DNA of 60,480 bases from Pelagibius sp050043265 (GCA_050043265.1 JBHJIR010000011.1:1-60480), one strand, 5' to 3'; shown: positions 17,147 to 25,839, counted from the stretch's first letter. Numbers and translations are program-made. Notes: generated from the letters alone by a model not told the origin.

Positions 17147-18181
17147 CTACGTGGCAACTACCAGCGCAGCAGTGCCGCCGACATAGATCAGCAGAATCAG
17201 TAGGCTTTCGAAGCCGATGTTGGCGAAACCGTATTTCTCACGCCGCAGCAGGCCCAGCAACAGCACCGCCGCCATCATCACGGTCAGTACGATGACGAAG
17301 TCCGGTCGGCCCGAACCGGCGTGGTAGATCGAGCCCGGCCGGTAGGCGATATCGGAAGCCGCGACCAGGATGACATCGAAGGTATTGCCGCCGATGATAC
17401 CGCCCACCGCCAGGGTCAGCGCCCCCCGGCGCACCGCCGCCAGGGTCGTCACCAGTTCAGGCAGCGAGGTGGAGACCGCGGTCAGCAGGGTGCCGACCAG
17501 GGTCTGCGAGAAACCGGTCTTTTGCGAAATGGCGATACCGGCCTGGCCCAGGGCATAGCCGGCGAAACCGACGACCACCAGCAGCAGCGCGAAACGCAGC
17601 AGCAGCATCTGCAGCGTGCGGCCGCCACCTTGCGGCTCCGCCGGCACGTCGGCGCGGGGCTCCTCGGTCTGCGTGGCCCCCCACAAAGGCTCCCTGTGGG
17701 TCTGCGAGGCAAGTCGCACGCCGAAAATGTAGGCGATGAGAATGACGAAGCTGGCCGGGTGGCAACCAAGGATGGTCCAGGCCGGCATTTGGCCAGCGAG
17801 GAGCGGAATGCTGAGCAGGGCGATCAGCAGCGCCCCCTGCGTCAGGTTCGTCAGCGAAGCGGCGGCGTGTTCCAGGTTGGCCCGCCGATAGGTGATGTCG
17901 GCAACGGCCAGAAAGGCGGTCTGTACAGCGATGCCACCCACAGCGTTGCTGAGGGCAAGGTCCGGGAAGCCTTGCGCCGCCGTCGAGACCGAGGTGATGA
18001 AGCCGGACAGCGAAGTGCTGGCGCCCAGCAGCACGCCCCCGGTGATCGCCTCGCCCAAGCCCGTGCGGTCGGCCAGGCGGTCGGCAACCTGGGCCATGAC
18101 CGTGCCGGCCGCGGCAATGACCACGGCCGCGACGGCGAAGATCGTAACGGCGGCCCACAACGGTTCATCGATCAGATCCAC
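17147..18181 (-). CDS. Ca2+/cation antiporter, sodium/calcium exchanger superfamily
   Basis: 344 residues, GTG start at 18181 preceded by AGGGAG. The two inverted alpha repeats of the superfamily are clear: repeat 1 near residues 48-82 (LGASTSLSGFITSVSTAAQG) and repeat 2 near 225-262 (AVSTSLPELVTTLAA followed by GGIIGGNTFD). About ten membrane helices are predicted, with a hydrophilic loop around 165-185. Repeat 1 has S-L-S in place of the usual T-S-x-P-E, while repeat 2 keeps S-x-P-E; this asymmetry occurs in some bacterial members, so ion specificity is uncertain. It is upstream of the MgtC-family gene, 89 bases apart, and divergent from the 18362 gene. Confidence 0.85.
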   Translation of the reverse strand: MDLIDEPLWAAVTIFAVAAVVIAAAGTVMAQVADRLADRTGLGEAITGGVLLGASTSLSGFITSVSTAAQGFPDLALSNAVGGIAVQTAFLAVADITYRRANLEHAAASLTNLTQGALLIALLSIPLLAGQMPAWTILGCHPASFVILIAYIFGVRLASQTHREPLWGATQTEEPRADVPAEPQGGGRTLQMLLLRFALLLVVVGFAGYALGQAGIAISQKTGFSQTLVGTLLTAVSTSLPELVTTLAAVRRGALTLAVGGIIGGNTFDVILVAASDIAYRPGSIYHAGSGRPDFVIVLTVMMAAVLLLGLLRREKYGFANIGFESLLILLIYVGGTAALVVAT

Positions 18182-18226
18182 GGAAACTCCCTGCCCGGCC
18201 CCTGCGCAGCCCGCCCTATGCGCACA

Positions 18227-18242
18227 GGGCCTATACGCGCGG
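18227..18242. repeat. Short dispersed repeat, copy B (GGGCCTATNCGCGCGG)
   Basis: Second copy of the 16-bp element at 16050-16065, one base different. It lies in the divergent gap between the antiporter gene and the EcfG-type promoter of the 18362 gene. Confidence 0.3.
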
Positions 18243-18293
18243 AGGAACTCTCAAAAAATGCCAAGCCGGCGGCATCAAGCAAAGGATCAATTC

Positions 18294-18318
18294 GGAACCC
18301 TGCAACGACCGGCACGTT
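18294..18318 (+). promoter_or_regulatory. EcfG-type general stress promoter for the 18362 gene
   Basis: GGAAC at 18294-18298, a 16-base spacer and CGTT at 18315-18318: an exact consensus match, 43 bases before ATG 18362. Confidence 0.75.
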
Positions 18319-18361
18319 AACCCAGCAAGCCAACCCTCGAGCAACAGCGAGGACGACGATC

Positions 18362-18652
18362 ATGACAATGATATATCACAGCCAAGGGCACAGCGCGGGC
18401 GACGCACCGACCGTGCGCCCGCCCGATGCCCGTATGAACCAGGCCTTGCGCAACAAGTGGCGCCAGCGCCTGTTCGCCTTCTGGATCGGCGGATCGGCAC
18501 TGGTGGCACTCTATCTGGTCATCGCCGGCCCCCTGACGGCCTTCACCGGTTTGGAGAAGCCCCATGTGGCGCTGGTGGTGGTGCCTTTCATGTTCCTGAT
18601 GCTCGCCAGCGGCTTGGCCTGGCTGGTGCTGCTGGTCCGCTCCCGGCGCTAG
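18362..18652 (+). CDS. Small two-helix membrane protein, probable stress-induced
   Basis: 96 residues from ATG 18362, with AGCGAGGA eight bases upstream. A polar N-terminal ~35 residues ends in basic RNKWRQR. Two hydrophobic helices follow (FWIGGSALVALYLVIAGPL and VALVVVPFMFLMLASGLAWLV), and the protein ends RSRR, giving a hairpin with both ends probably cytoplasmic. I recognise no family. The exact EcfG-type promoter 43 bases upstream suggests a membrane protein of the general stress response. It converges on the ABC permease gene (21-base gap). Confidence 0.7.
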   Translation: MTMIYHSQGHSAGDAPTVRPPDARMNQALRNKWRQRLFAFWIGGSALVALYLVIAGPLTAFTGLEKPHVALVVVPFMFLMLASGLAWLVLLVRSRR

Positions 18653-18673
18653 CGTACCCCACTGCATCCTGCC

Positions 18674-19801
18674 TCAACTCTGCATGACGGCGATGCTGGC
18701 GCGGAAGCGGAAGGCAGCGAAGGCAAAGAACAGCGCACCCATACCGGCCACCAGGGCGAACTCCGGCCATACGATGGCGAATCCGGCATCGCGGAACAGG
18801 ATCGCCTGGGCAAAGGCCACGAAATGCGTGGAGGGAACCAGTTGCATGATGGATTGCAGCCAGTCCGGCTGACTCTCCACCGGCATTTCACCACCCGACA
18901 GCAGCATCATCGGCAGCGCCACCAGCATGAACAGCAGGCCGAACTGCGGCATGGAGCGGGCCAGGGTGGCAAGAAAAATGCCCAGCGCCGTCGCGAAGAA
19001 CAGGTAGATGGTGAGCCCCGAGAAAAACAGCGCGCGGGATCCCGCGATCGGCACCTGCAGCAGAGTTTCGATGACGAACCCCAGGCAGAACGCCGAGGCA
19101 ACCAGAATCACCAGGCCGTTGGCCCAGACCTTGGCCATCATGATCTCGAAGGGGGTCAGCGGCATGACCAGCAGGTGCTCGATGGTGCCGTGTTCGCGCT
19201 CGCGGATCAGCGCCGCCCCAGTGAGCACGATCGACAGCATGGTGATGCTGTTGACCATTTGGCCGACACTGGTGAACCAGGCACTCTCACCGTTCTGGTT
19301 GAAGGCATAGCGCGTCTCCAGCACGACCGGAGAATCCTCTGCTTCCCGCCCGCGCCCGACGAAGCGGGCGATTTCCTGGGAGATGATGGTCGATATATAG
19401 CCATCGCCGATACCTGCCTGCATCATCGCGGTGGCATCGATATTGACCTGCAGTGCCGGTTGCCGCCCCGCCAGCACGTCCGCCTCGAACCGCGGCGGAA
19501 TGACCAAGACGAAGGTATAGTCGCCGAAGTCCATGCCGGGGTCGATCTCGCTGAATGTGATCATCTGCGGCGTGCTGAAAAAGGGCGGCAGAAACGCGTC
19601 GGTGATGCGCCGCGAAAGTTGGGAGCGGTCCTCGTCCACAATGGCGATCGACGCGTTGTTCAGGTCGTGCTTCATACCGGTCGCCGCCGTATAGACCGAC
19701 AGTGAGAATGCCCAGGCCACCAGGGCCAGCAGAACCGGATCGCGGCGTAGGCTGAACAGCTCCTTCACGCCCAGATAGTAGATGTTCTTCAGGCTTTCCA
19801 T
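18674..19801 (-). CDS. ABC-2 type transporter permease (YhhJ-like)
   Basis: 375 residues. One N-terminal membrane helix (~25-45) is followed by a ~130-residue extracytoplasmic domain, then five membrane helices from ~175 on. The ABC-2 signature appears in REREHGTIEHLLVMPLTPFEIM. This is the topology of YhhJ/YbhR-type permeases of drug or lipid exporters. It is the third gene of an operon: HlyD-like adaptor, RbbA-like double-ATPase/permease, then this permease, which begins three bases after the RbbA-like stop. Together they should form a tripartite-type exporter; the substrate cannot be told from sequence. Confidence 0.88.
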   Translation of the reverse strand: MESLKNIYYLGVKELFSLRRDPVLLALVAWAFSLSVYTAATGMKHDLNNASIAIVDEDRSQLSRRITDAFLPPFFSTPQMITFSEIDPGMDFGDYTFVLVIPPRFEADVLAGRQPALQVNIDATAMMQAGIGDGYISTIISQEIARFVGRGREAEDSPVVLETRYAFNQNGESAWFTSVGQMVNSITMLSIVLTGAALIREREHGTIEHLLVMPLTPFEIMMAKVWANGLVILVASAFCLGFVIETLLQVPIAGSRALFFSGLTIYLFFATALGIFLATLARSMPQFGLLFMLVALPMMLLSGGEMPVESQPDWLQSIMQLVPSTHFVAFAQAILFRDAGFAIVWPEFALVAGMGALFFAFAAFRFRASIAVMQS

Positions 19802-19804
19802 GGG

Positions 19805-22552
19805 CTAGCGCTCCTGCTTTCTCAACAGCATCATCGACAGCAGGGTCAACGCCGGAAAGAACAGGGCGAGATATATAAACTCATCGGTCAGCGCGGCGAA
19901 GCCCAGCGCCTTGGTAAATGTCCCGACGCTGATGGTCATGAAGTACCCGGCCGGATAGATCTTGCCGATCACCGCCGCGGCGCCGGCCAGCGAGGACACC
20001 GGCTGCATCATGCCGGAAAAAAGCACGGTCGGGACCATGGTGCCGATGGCGGTGCCGAACAGCGCCGCGATCTGCGTGCGGGTGAAGGAGGAGACCAGCT
20101 GGCCGATCCCCGTGGTGGCGAGCACGTAGAGGAAGGCGCCGATACTGAGGGCCAGGAAGCTGCCTTTCAGGTCGACATCGAAGAGGGTCACCGCCAGAAT
20201 CGTCATCAGCAGGAAATTGACCATGCCGATCGCGACGTAGGGAAGCTGCTTGCCCAGCAGGAATTCCAGACGGCTGACCGGCGTCACGTAGAGATTGGTG
20301 ATGGATCCCAGCTCCTTCTCACGCACCACGCCCAGCGCCATCAGCACCGCGGGAATGAAAATCAGCAGGATAACGATCACCGCCGGCACCATGGCGTTGA
20401 CGCTCTGGAAACTCTGGTTGTAGCGATAACGGGATTCGATATCGGCCGGCAGGGTTGCGACCTTCTCCCCCAAATCGCGCACGACCACATCGCTGATGTA
20501 GCCGCCGTGCAGCCCCTTCACGTAACCCCGTACGGTTTCCGCCCGGAACGGCATGGAGCCGTCGATCCAGGCCGCCACGACCGGCTGCCGGCCGCTTAGG
20601 AGGTCTTTCCCGAAGTTTGGCGGAATTTCCAGCGCCAGGGTGATGTCGCCGCTTTTCATGCGGCGGTCCATGTCGGCGTCGCTGGTGATAGGCGGCTGCT
20701 CGTCGAAATAGCGCGAGCCGGAAAAATTCTCCAGGTAGCGGCGGCTTTGCGGCGTCTGGTCGCGGTCGAAGGCCGCATAGGTCAGGTCTTCCACGTCGAA
20801 GCTGATACCGAAACCGAATACCAGCATGAGCAGAATCGTGCCGCCAAGCGCAAAGGCCAGCCGGATCGGATCGCGCAGAATCTCCATGGCCTCGCGCAGG
20901 CTGTAGGCGCCGAGGCGGCGCGGGCTGAGCCAGCCGCCCCGTCTGGTGCCGTTATTCCCGGCCTCCTGCACCAGGGGCGCACTGTCATTTTCCTGAACGG
21001 CGCCCTTGGCGGCGTCATCCTGGGTGGCATCCACCAGGTAGGCGATAAAGGCATCTTCCAGGGTCTCGACACCGCGTGCCTCGACCAGGGCCGCCGGCGT
21101 ATCGCTGGCCAGCACCTTGCCCGCGTGCATCAGCGAAATGCGGTCGCAGCGCACCGCCTCGGTCATGAAGTGGGTGGAGATGAAGATGGTGACACCCTGG
21201 TTACGAGACAGGTCGACCAGCAGTTCCCAAAAGCCGTCACGCGCCACCGGGTCGACGCCCGAGGTCGGCTCGTCGAGAATGAGGATCTCCGGCTCGTGGA
21301 TGACCGCCACGGCCAGCGACAGACGCTGGCGCACGCCCAGCGGCAGGTCGCCGGACAGCGCGTCGGCGTAATGCTGCAGGTCGAAACGGTCCATCAGTTC
21401 GGCGACGCGGGGTACCTGGCGGTCCTTGGGCAGATGGAACAGGCGGGCGTGCAGCATCAGGTTCTGATTTACCGTCAGCTCGCCGTACAGCGAGAAAGCC
21501 TGCGACATGTAGCCGACGCGCTTGCGCTGCTCGATACCGTAGGAGCGGGTCCTCTCGCCGAACAGCCAGGCTTCCCCTTCCGAGGGCGGCAGCAGGCCGG
21601 TCAGCATCTTCATGGTGGTGGTCTTGCCGCAGCCGTTGGAGCCAAGGAACCCGAAGATTTCGCCGCGGGGAATCTCGAAGCTGACGTTATCGACGGCGGT
21701 GAAGTCGCCGAAACGCCGGGTCAGCCCTTCCGCCTTGATCGCCGGCGCCCCGTCGTGATGCGGCGGCGGCGGAATTTCCAGCTTGCGGTGGCCCTTGCGT
21801 TTTTCTTCCGGCAGCAGCGTGATATAGGCCTCCTCCAGCGATTCGGCACCCTGACGTTGCTTGATCTCCGACGGCGTGCCGGTGGCCAGCACCACCCCGT
21901 CGTTGATCACCACCAGATTGTCGAAGGCTTCCGCCTCGTCCATGTAGGCGGTGGCGACCAAGACGGCCATGCCGGGACGCTCGGCACGGATGCGCCCGAT
22001 CAGTTCCCAGAACTGGCGGCGCGACAGCGGATCGACGCCGGTGGTCGGCTCGTCGAGGATCAGCAGGTCGGGATCGTGGATGAGCGCGCAGCAGAGGCCG
22101 AGCTTCTGCTTCATGCCGCCGGACAGCTTGCCGGCGCGGCGGTTCGGGAAAGGATCGAGGCCGGTACTCTTCAGCAGGGAATCGATGCGCCGGCGCCGCT
22201 CCTTCGCCCCCTGACCGAACAGCCGGCCGAAAAAGTGAAGGTTCTCGGCAACCGTCAGGTCCATGTAGAGATTTTTGCCGAGGCCCTGGGGCATATAGGC
22301 GATGCGCGGCTGCACCGTGTTGCGGTGCCGGCGCGCGCCCATGTCGCCGCCCAGCACCTCGACTTTGCCTTCCTGGATCTGGCGTGCGCCCGCGATGAGC
22401 GCCAGCAGGGTGGACTTGCCGACACCGTCGGGACCGACGAAGCCGGTGGTGCCGCCGCGCAGTTCCAGAGAAACGGACTCCAGCGCGACCGTGCGGCCGT
22501 AGCGATGAGTGACCGCCTCCAGCCTTGCGGCCAGCGCGCCCTCGGAAGTCAT
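19805..22552 (-). CDS. RbbA-like fused ABC transporter: two ATPase domains plus ABC-2 permease
   Basis: 915 residues. First nucleotide-binding domain ~8-240: Walker A GPDGVGKST, signature LSGGMKQKL, Walker B LLILDEPTTGVDP. Second ~268-505: Walker A GSNGCGKTTT, Walker B ILILDEPTSGVDP, with the signature degenerated to LPLGVRQRL as in YbhF/RbbA proteins. A ~60-residue linker precedes an ABC-2 permease half (~565-915) with one helix, a large extracytoplasmic domain and five helices. The E. coli homologue RbbA/YhiH was named for ribosome association, but the gene context here (HlyD adaptor upstream with a 4-base overlap, a second permease downstream) supports export. Confidence 0.9.
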   Translation of the reverse strand: MTSEGALAARLEAVTHRYGRTVALESVSLELRGGTTGFVGPDGVGKSTLLALIAGARQIQEGKVEVLGGDMGARRHRNTVQPRIAYMPQGLGKNLYMDLTVAENLHFFGRLFGQGAKERRRRIDSLLKSTGLDPFPNRRAGKLSGGMKQKLGLCCALIHDPDLLILDEPTTGVDPLSRRQFWELIGRIRAERPGMAVLVATAYMDEAEAFDNLVVINDGVVLATGTPSEIKQRQGAESLEEAYITLLPEEKRKGHRKLEIPPPPHHDGAPAIKAEGLTRRFGDFTAVDNVSFEIPRGEIFGFLGSNGCGKTTTMKMLTGLLPPSEGEAWLFGERTRSYGIEQRKRVGYMSQAFSLYGELTVNQNLMLHARLFHLPKDRQVPRVAELMDRFDLQHYADALSGDLPLGVRQRLSLAVAVIHEPEILILDEPTSGVDPVARDGFWELLVDLSRNQGVTIFISTHFMTEAVRCDRISLMHAGKVLASDTPAALVEARGVETLEDAFIAYLVDATQDDAAKGAVQENDSAPLVQEAGNNGTRRGGWLSPRRLGAYSLREAMEILRDPIRLAFALGGTILLMLVFGFGISFDVEDLTYAAFDRDQTPQSRRYLENFSGSRYFDEQPPITSDADMDRRMKSGDITLALEIPPNFGKDLLSGRQPVVAAWIDGSMPFRAETVRGYVKGLHGGYISDVVVRDLGEKVATLPADIESRYRYNQSFQSVNAMVPAVIVILLIFIPAVLMALGVVREKELGSITNLYVTPVSRLEFLLGKQLPYVAIGMVNFLLMTILAVTLFDVDLKGSFLALSIGAFLYVLATTGIGQLVSSFTRTQIAALFGTAIGTMVPTVLFSGMMQPVSSLAGAAAVIGKIYPAGYFMTISVGTFTKALGFAALTDEFIYLALFFPALTLLSMMLLRKQER

Positions 22553-23565
22553 TGCCCGGCGGCCGGCGGCAGGTTCACGGCGAAGCGTTCCGGCCAGCTC
22601 CCATCCCCTGCGGCGCCCCCACTGCCCCCGCCCAGCATGACGTAGGCTTCCCCGGGGAGACCGGTGCGCACCTGGTCGATGTGTTCCTTCAGCAGCTCCG
22701 GTGCGACCTTGACCTTCACGCGGAACATCAGCTTCTCGCGCTCACTACGGGTTTCCACCTCGCGCGGCGTGAACTGAGCCTCGGCGGATATGAACGACAC
22801 CTTGGCCGGAATAACATACTGCGGCACGGCATCCAGGATGATGCGGCCTTCGTTACCGACCAGCAGGCGGCCGATATCCGCCGTCGACAGAAAGATCGTC
22901 ATGTAGACATCGGTCAGGTCGAGCAGCGTCACCACGCGTCCGCCGCTGGCCAGCACCTCGCCCGGTTCGGCCAGGCGGTACTGCACGCGTCCGGCGCGGG
23001 GCGCGGTGAGGGTCGAATCCGCGATCTGGGCTTCGATGAGGTCGGCTTGCGCCCGGGCGGCCTCGACCGCGGCCAGGGTGCTGGCCAGCCGCGACCGGGC
23101 GGCATCCAGCACGGCCATTGCCGTGTCGCGGTCGGTCCGCTTATCATCGGCCTGCTGCTGGGAGATGTGGCCTTTCTTCACCAGGGTTTCGGCACGGGTC
23201 AGTTCCTGCTCGGCGAACTTCAGCTCGCTTTCGCGCTGGATGATCTGGGCGCGCGCCTCGACGACGTTCTCGTTCGCCTGGGCAATGCTCGCCTTGGCGG
23301 CAGCGAGGCTGGCGCGCAGCTCCGCGGTATCCATGCGGGCCAGAACCTGGCCGGCCTCCACCATATCGCCCTCGTGCACCGACACCTCGGCAACCCGGCC
23401 GGCGTACTTGGTGGCGACCTGGACTTCCTCGGCTTCGACGCGGCCATTGCCGCTGGCGATATAATCCGGCAGGTCGTTCCGATGGTTCTGCCACCAGACA
23501 TAACCAGCCGCCGCCGCGGCCACCAGGGCAACGGCAAGCAGCAACACAATCGAACGCTTCTTCAT
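22549..23565 (-). CDS. HlyD-family membrane fusion (periplasmic adaptor) protein
   Basis: 338 residues from ATG 23565 (GAAGG upstream). There is a single N-terminal membrane anchor (KKRSIVLLLAVALVAAAAAGYVWW), then a split lipoyl/barrel-sandwich domain (GRVEAEEVQVATKYAGRV), a long coiled coil (~75-195, Ala/Glu/Gln-rich) and a beta-barrel domain. It resembles YhiI. It should link the inner-membrane ABC transporter to an outer-membrane channel, which is not encoded here. Its stop overlaps the start of the RbbA-like gene (ATGA), so it is the first gene of the export operon. Confidence 0.9.
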   Translation of the reverse strand: MKKRSIVLLLAVALVAAAAAGYVWWQNHRNDLPDYIASGNGRVEAEEVQVATKYAGRVAEVSVHEGDMVEAGQVLARMDTAELRASLAAAKASIAQANENVVEARAQIIQRESELKFAEQELTRAETLVKKGHISQQQADDKRTDRDTAMAVLDAARSRLASTLAAVEAARAQADLIEAQIADSTLTAPRAGRVQYRLAEPGEVLASGGRVVTLLDLTDVYMTIFLSTADIGRLLVGNEGRIILDAVPQYVIPAKVSFISAEAQFTPREVETRSEREKLMFRVKVKVAPELLKEHIDQVRTGLPGEAYVMLGGGSGGAAGDGSWPERFAVNLPPAAGQ

Positions 23566-23634
23566 TCTGGAACCTTCAGGCCAGCGGCAACAATCCACTC
23601 CCGCAGGCGATGCCTGCGGACGCCAGATTACCGC

Positions 23635-24414
23635 TTAGGCCACAACATGAAAGCCACCATCGACATAGACCACGTTGCCGGTAATCATCTTCGCATAGTC
23701 GGTCGCCAGATAGGCGGTCGTCAAACCCACATCCTCGATGCTGGCCAGACGGTGGGCCGGCGCCCGGTCGGTGGCTTTTTGGATCAGTTCGTCGAAGCGG
23801 GCGATGCCGGAGGCGGCACGGGTCTTCATCGGACCGGGCGAGATGGCGTGGACGCGAATCCCCTTCTCGCCCAGTTCCACCGACATATAGCGCACGGCGG
23901 CCTCCAAGGCGGCCTTCACCGGGCCCATCAGGTTGTAGTTCTCGACCACACGCTCGGCGCCATAGTAGCTCATGGTGAACAGCGCACCGCCGTCGGTCAT
24001 CAGCGGCTCGGCCAGCCGCGCCATGCGGATGAAGGAATGGCAGGAAACGTCCATCGCCAGGGCGAAGCCCGCCTGGGAACAGTCGACGACCCGGCCGTGG
24101 AGATCTTCCTTCGGTGCGAAAGCGATCGAGTGCAGGGCGAAGTCGAGACGCCCCCAGCGGCGCTCGATCTCGGCGAACAGCGCCTCCATCTGCCCCGGCT
24201 CGCGCACATCGCAGGGCATGAAGAGCTCGGCGCCGAGGCGGTCGGCCAGCGGCGCCACGTAGGGCTTGGACTTTTCGTTGAGATAGCTGACCGCAAGGTC
24301 GGCGCCCAGCGCCCGAAAAGCTTCGCCGCAGCCGTAGGCGATCGACTGATCGTTGGCGATGCCGAGCACCAGGCCCTTCTTGCCGGCCAACGGCTGGGCG
24401 GGAATTTCCATCAT
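23635..24414 (-). CDS. fabI: Enoyl-[acyl-carrier-protein] reductase (NADH), FabI type
   Basis: 259 residues from ATG 24414 (a second ATG follows at 24411). FabI reduces enoyl-ACP in the last step of each fatty-acid elongation round. The Rossmann segment GLVLGIANDQSIAYG, the HSIAFAPKEDL motif and the catalytic SYYGAERVVENYNLMGPVKA segment are present, with both active-site tyrosines and the lysine, as is SPGPMKTRAASGI. Length is normal. It sits 69 bases downstream of nothing functionally related: the HlyD gene follows on the same strand, so the export operon may be partly read through from fabI. It is the likely target of triclosan-type inhibitors in this organism, unless a second FabI exists elsewhere. 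Confidence 0.9.
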   Translation of the reverse strand: MMEIPAQPLAGKKGLVLGIANDQSIAYGCGEAFRALGADLAVSYLNEKSKPYVAPLADRLGAELFMPCDVREPGQMEALFAEIERRWGRLDFALHSIAFAPKEDLHGRVVDCSQAGFALAMDVSCHSFIRMARLAEPLMTDGGALFTMSYYGAERVVENYNLMGPVKAALEAAVRYMSVELGEKGIRVHAISPGPMKTRAASGIARFDELIQKATDRAPAHRLASIEDVGLTTAYLATDYAKMITGNVVYVDGGFHVVA

Positions 24415-24605
24415 GCCTGCAGATCCTCTTGCCGGGGCCGGCCTTGGCCTCTGATGTTGCACTGCACCCTAGGCTGTAGGGCGACAATACCAATGCTTCG
24501 AGGGGACCGGCAACGTTTCATGCTGCAATGCAATATTACAAATTCAAGGCAGGAGGCGGATCGGCGAGCGTCTTTTCACATGTGTGACTATATCACCGAC
24601 TGAAT

Positions 24606-24622
24606 ATTAGAATCATTCTAAT
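24606..24622. promoter_or_regulatory. Perfect 17-bp palindrome, Irr/PerR/Fur-family operator candidate
   Basis: ATTAGAAT-C-ATTCTAAT, an exact 8-1-8 inverted repeat 44 bases before the peroxiredoxin ATG. It fits the alphaproteobacterial Irr box (TTAGAA-N3-TTCTAA) and is close to the 7-1-7 PerR box. Both regulators respond to iron/haem or peroxide, which suits the gene that follows. Confidence 0.65.
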
Positions 24623-24665
24623 TTACTGCCACTATCGACCCCCGTTCAGCAAGGAGAACGACCGA

Positions 24666-25319
24666 ATGGACAGTGAAACCATGCAGCCGCGGATGCCGCA
24701 GTTGAACAAGCCTGCACCGGCCTTTGAGGCCAAGACCACCGCCGGTATGAAAAACCTGGAAGACTACAAGGGCCGCTGGCTGGTGCTGTTCTCGCACCCG
24801 GCGGACTTCACGCCGGTCTGCACCACAGAATTCATGGCCTTCGCCAAGGCGCACGACAAGTTTCAGGCGCTCAACTGCGACCTCCTCGGCCTGTCGATCG
24901 ACAGCAACTTTGCCCACATCGCCTGGGTCCGAAACATCAAGGAGAAGTTCGGCGTCGAGATCCCCTTCCCCGTCATCGAGGACCTGTCGATGAAGGTGGC
25001 CGGCGCCTACGGCATGATCCAGCCCGGGGCCAGCGACACCTCGGCGGTGCGCGCGACCTTCTTCATCGATCCCGAGGGCGTGCTGCGCGCCATGGTCTAC
25101 TACCCGATGAGCAACGGCCGCTCGGTCGACGAGTTTCTGCGCCTGCTGGAAGCCCTGCAGATCAGTGACGCCAACGGAGTCGCCACGCCGGAAAACTGGC
25201 GCAAAGGCGACAAGGTCATCGTGCCGCCGCCGGCGACCGCCGAAGCCGCCGAGAAGCGGGCCGGCGAAGGTTACGACTACGTCGACTGGTACTTCAGCAA
25301 GAAGGACCTGGTGGCCTAG
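24666..25319 (+). CDS. 1-Cys peroxiredoxin, Prx6 family
   Basis: 217 residues, with AAGGAG upstream of the ATG. It reduces hydrogen peroxide and organic peroxides. The peroxidatic Cys52 lies in PADFTPVCTTEF; the only other cysteine, Cys71, is close by, and no C-terminal resolving cysteine exists, so it is the Prx6/1-Cys type. A C-terminal extension (KGDKVIVPPPAT ... DYVDWYFSKK) is typical of that group. It is monocistronic: divergent from fabI, preceded by a perfect palindrome at 24606-24622, and followed by a hairpin at 25343. The palindrome suggests control by an Irr/PerR/Fur-type repressor. Confidence 0.92.
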   Translation: MDSETMQPRMPQLNKPAPAFEAKTTAGMKNLEDYKGRWLVLFSHPADFTPVCTTEFMAFAKAHDKFQALNCDLLGLSIDSNFAHIAWVRNIKEKFGVEIPFPVIEDLSMKVAGAYGMIQPGASDTSAVRATFFIDPEGVLRAMVYYPMSNGRSVDEFLRLLEALQISDANGVATPENWRKGDKVIVPPPATAEAAEKRAGEGYDYVDWYFSKKDLVA

Positions 25320-25342
25320 TTTCGCCAGGTCGCCGTAAGGAA

Positions 25343-25371
25343 AAGGGTTGGCGGCTCGGCCGCCAACCCTT
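25343..25371 (-). terminator. Hairpin terminator between convergent peroxiredoxin and DsrE-like genes
   Basis: A perfect 13-bp stem (25343-25355 with 25359-25371) closed by a 3-base TCG loop. On the minus strand it runs into TTTT (25341-25344 are A), so it best serves the DsrE-like gene; on the plus strand it is a hairpin without a T tract and may still slow polymerase after the peroxiredoxin gene. Confidence 0.8.
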
Positions 25372-25398
25372 CTCGCCGCGACAGCACCGGCGGCTTGC

Positions 25399-25839
25399 TC
25401 AGAACGTCAGCAGCCGCGTGTCGTCGGCCAGCAGGTGTCCGGCCATCTCCGACGGGCTGGCCGCCTTGACACCCTCGATCAGCGCCTCCGGACCGACCCC
25501 CTTGTTCGGCAGGTAGATGGCGCAAACCTCGACCGGTGTACCCGCCTCCATGATCTTCATCATCAGTCCCTTGGGGCTCATGCCCTTGGGCTGCTGCGGC
25601 GCGGTGGCGGCGGCCGGCGCCTCCTTCAGCGCGATATCGGCGGCAGGACCGCACAGCAGGATGCGCGCCTTCGCGCCCTTCTGCATCGACTGCATCGTCA
25701 GCACCATCGCCATCAACTGGGTCTGCGGCTCCGGCGCCGTCACGATGGTGCCCAGGCCGTCGGGTTCGTCGGCACGCAATGGCAGCGCGGCGGCCAGGAC
25801 CGAAACGGCAGCCGCAAGGGAAAGCAGAAGCTTGAGCAT
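25399..25839 (-). CDS. Periplasmic DsrE-like protein
   Basis: 146 residues from ATG 25839. A signal peptide (MLKLLLSLAAAVSVLAAALPLRA) is followed by a DsrE/DsrF-like fold: MAMVLTMQSMQKGAKARILLCG, here given as MQSMQKGAKARILLCG, then KGLMMKIMEAGTPVEVCAIYLPNKG (in part: GTPVEVCAIYLP) and a final DDTRLLTF. Two cysteines sit at the ends of the predicted central strands, as in sulfur-relay DsrE relatives, though a role in sulfur transfer is not shown. The gene ends in a terminator and lies downstream of the cytochrome bd operon with an 86-base gap. Confidence 0.7.
   Translation of the reverse strand: MLKLLLSLAAAVSVLAAALPLRADEPDGLGTIVTAPEPQTQLMAMVLTMQSMQKGAKARILLCGPAADIALKEAPAAATAPQQPKGMSPKGLMMKIMEAGTPVEVCAIYLPNKGVGPEALIEGVKAASPSEMAGHLLADDTRLLTF

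Noticed and set aside
18244..18265. Additional GGAAC at 18244-18248 as an EcfG promoter
   Set aside because: No CGTT at 16 or 17 bases.
20747..22645. 632-codon plus-strand frame opposite the RbbA-like ABC gene
   Set aside because: Shadow; ABC motifs are intact on the minus strand.
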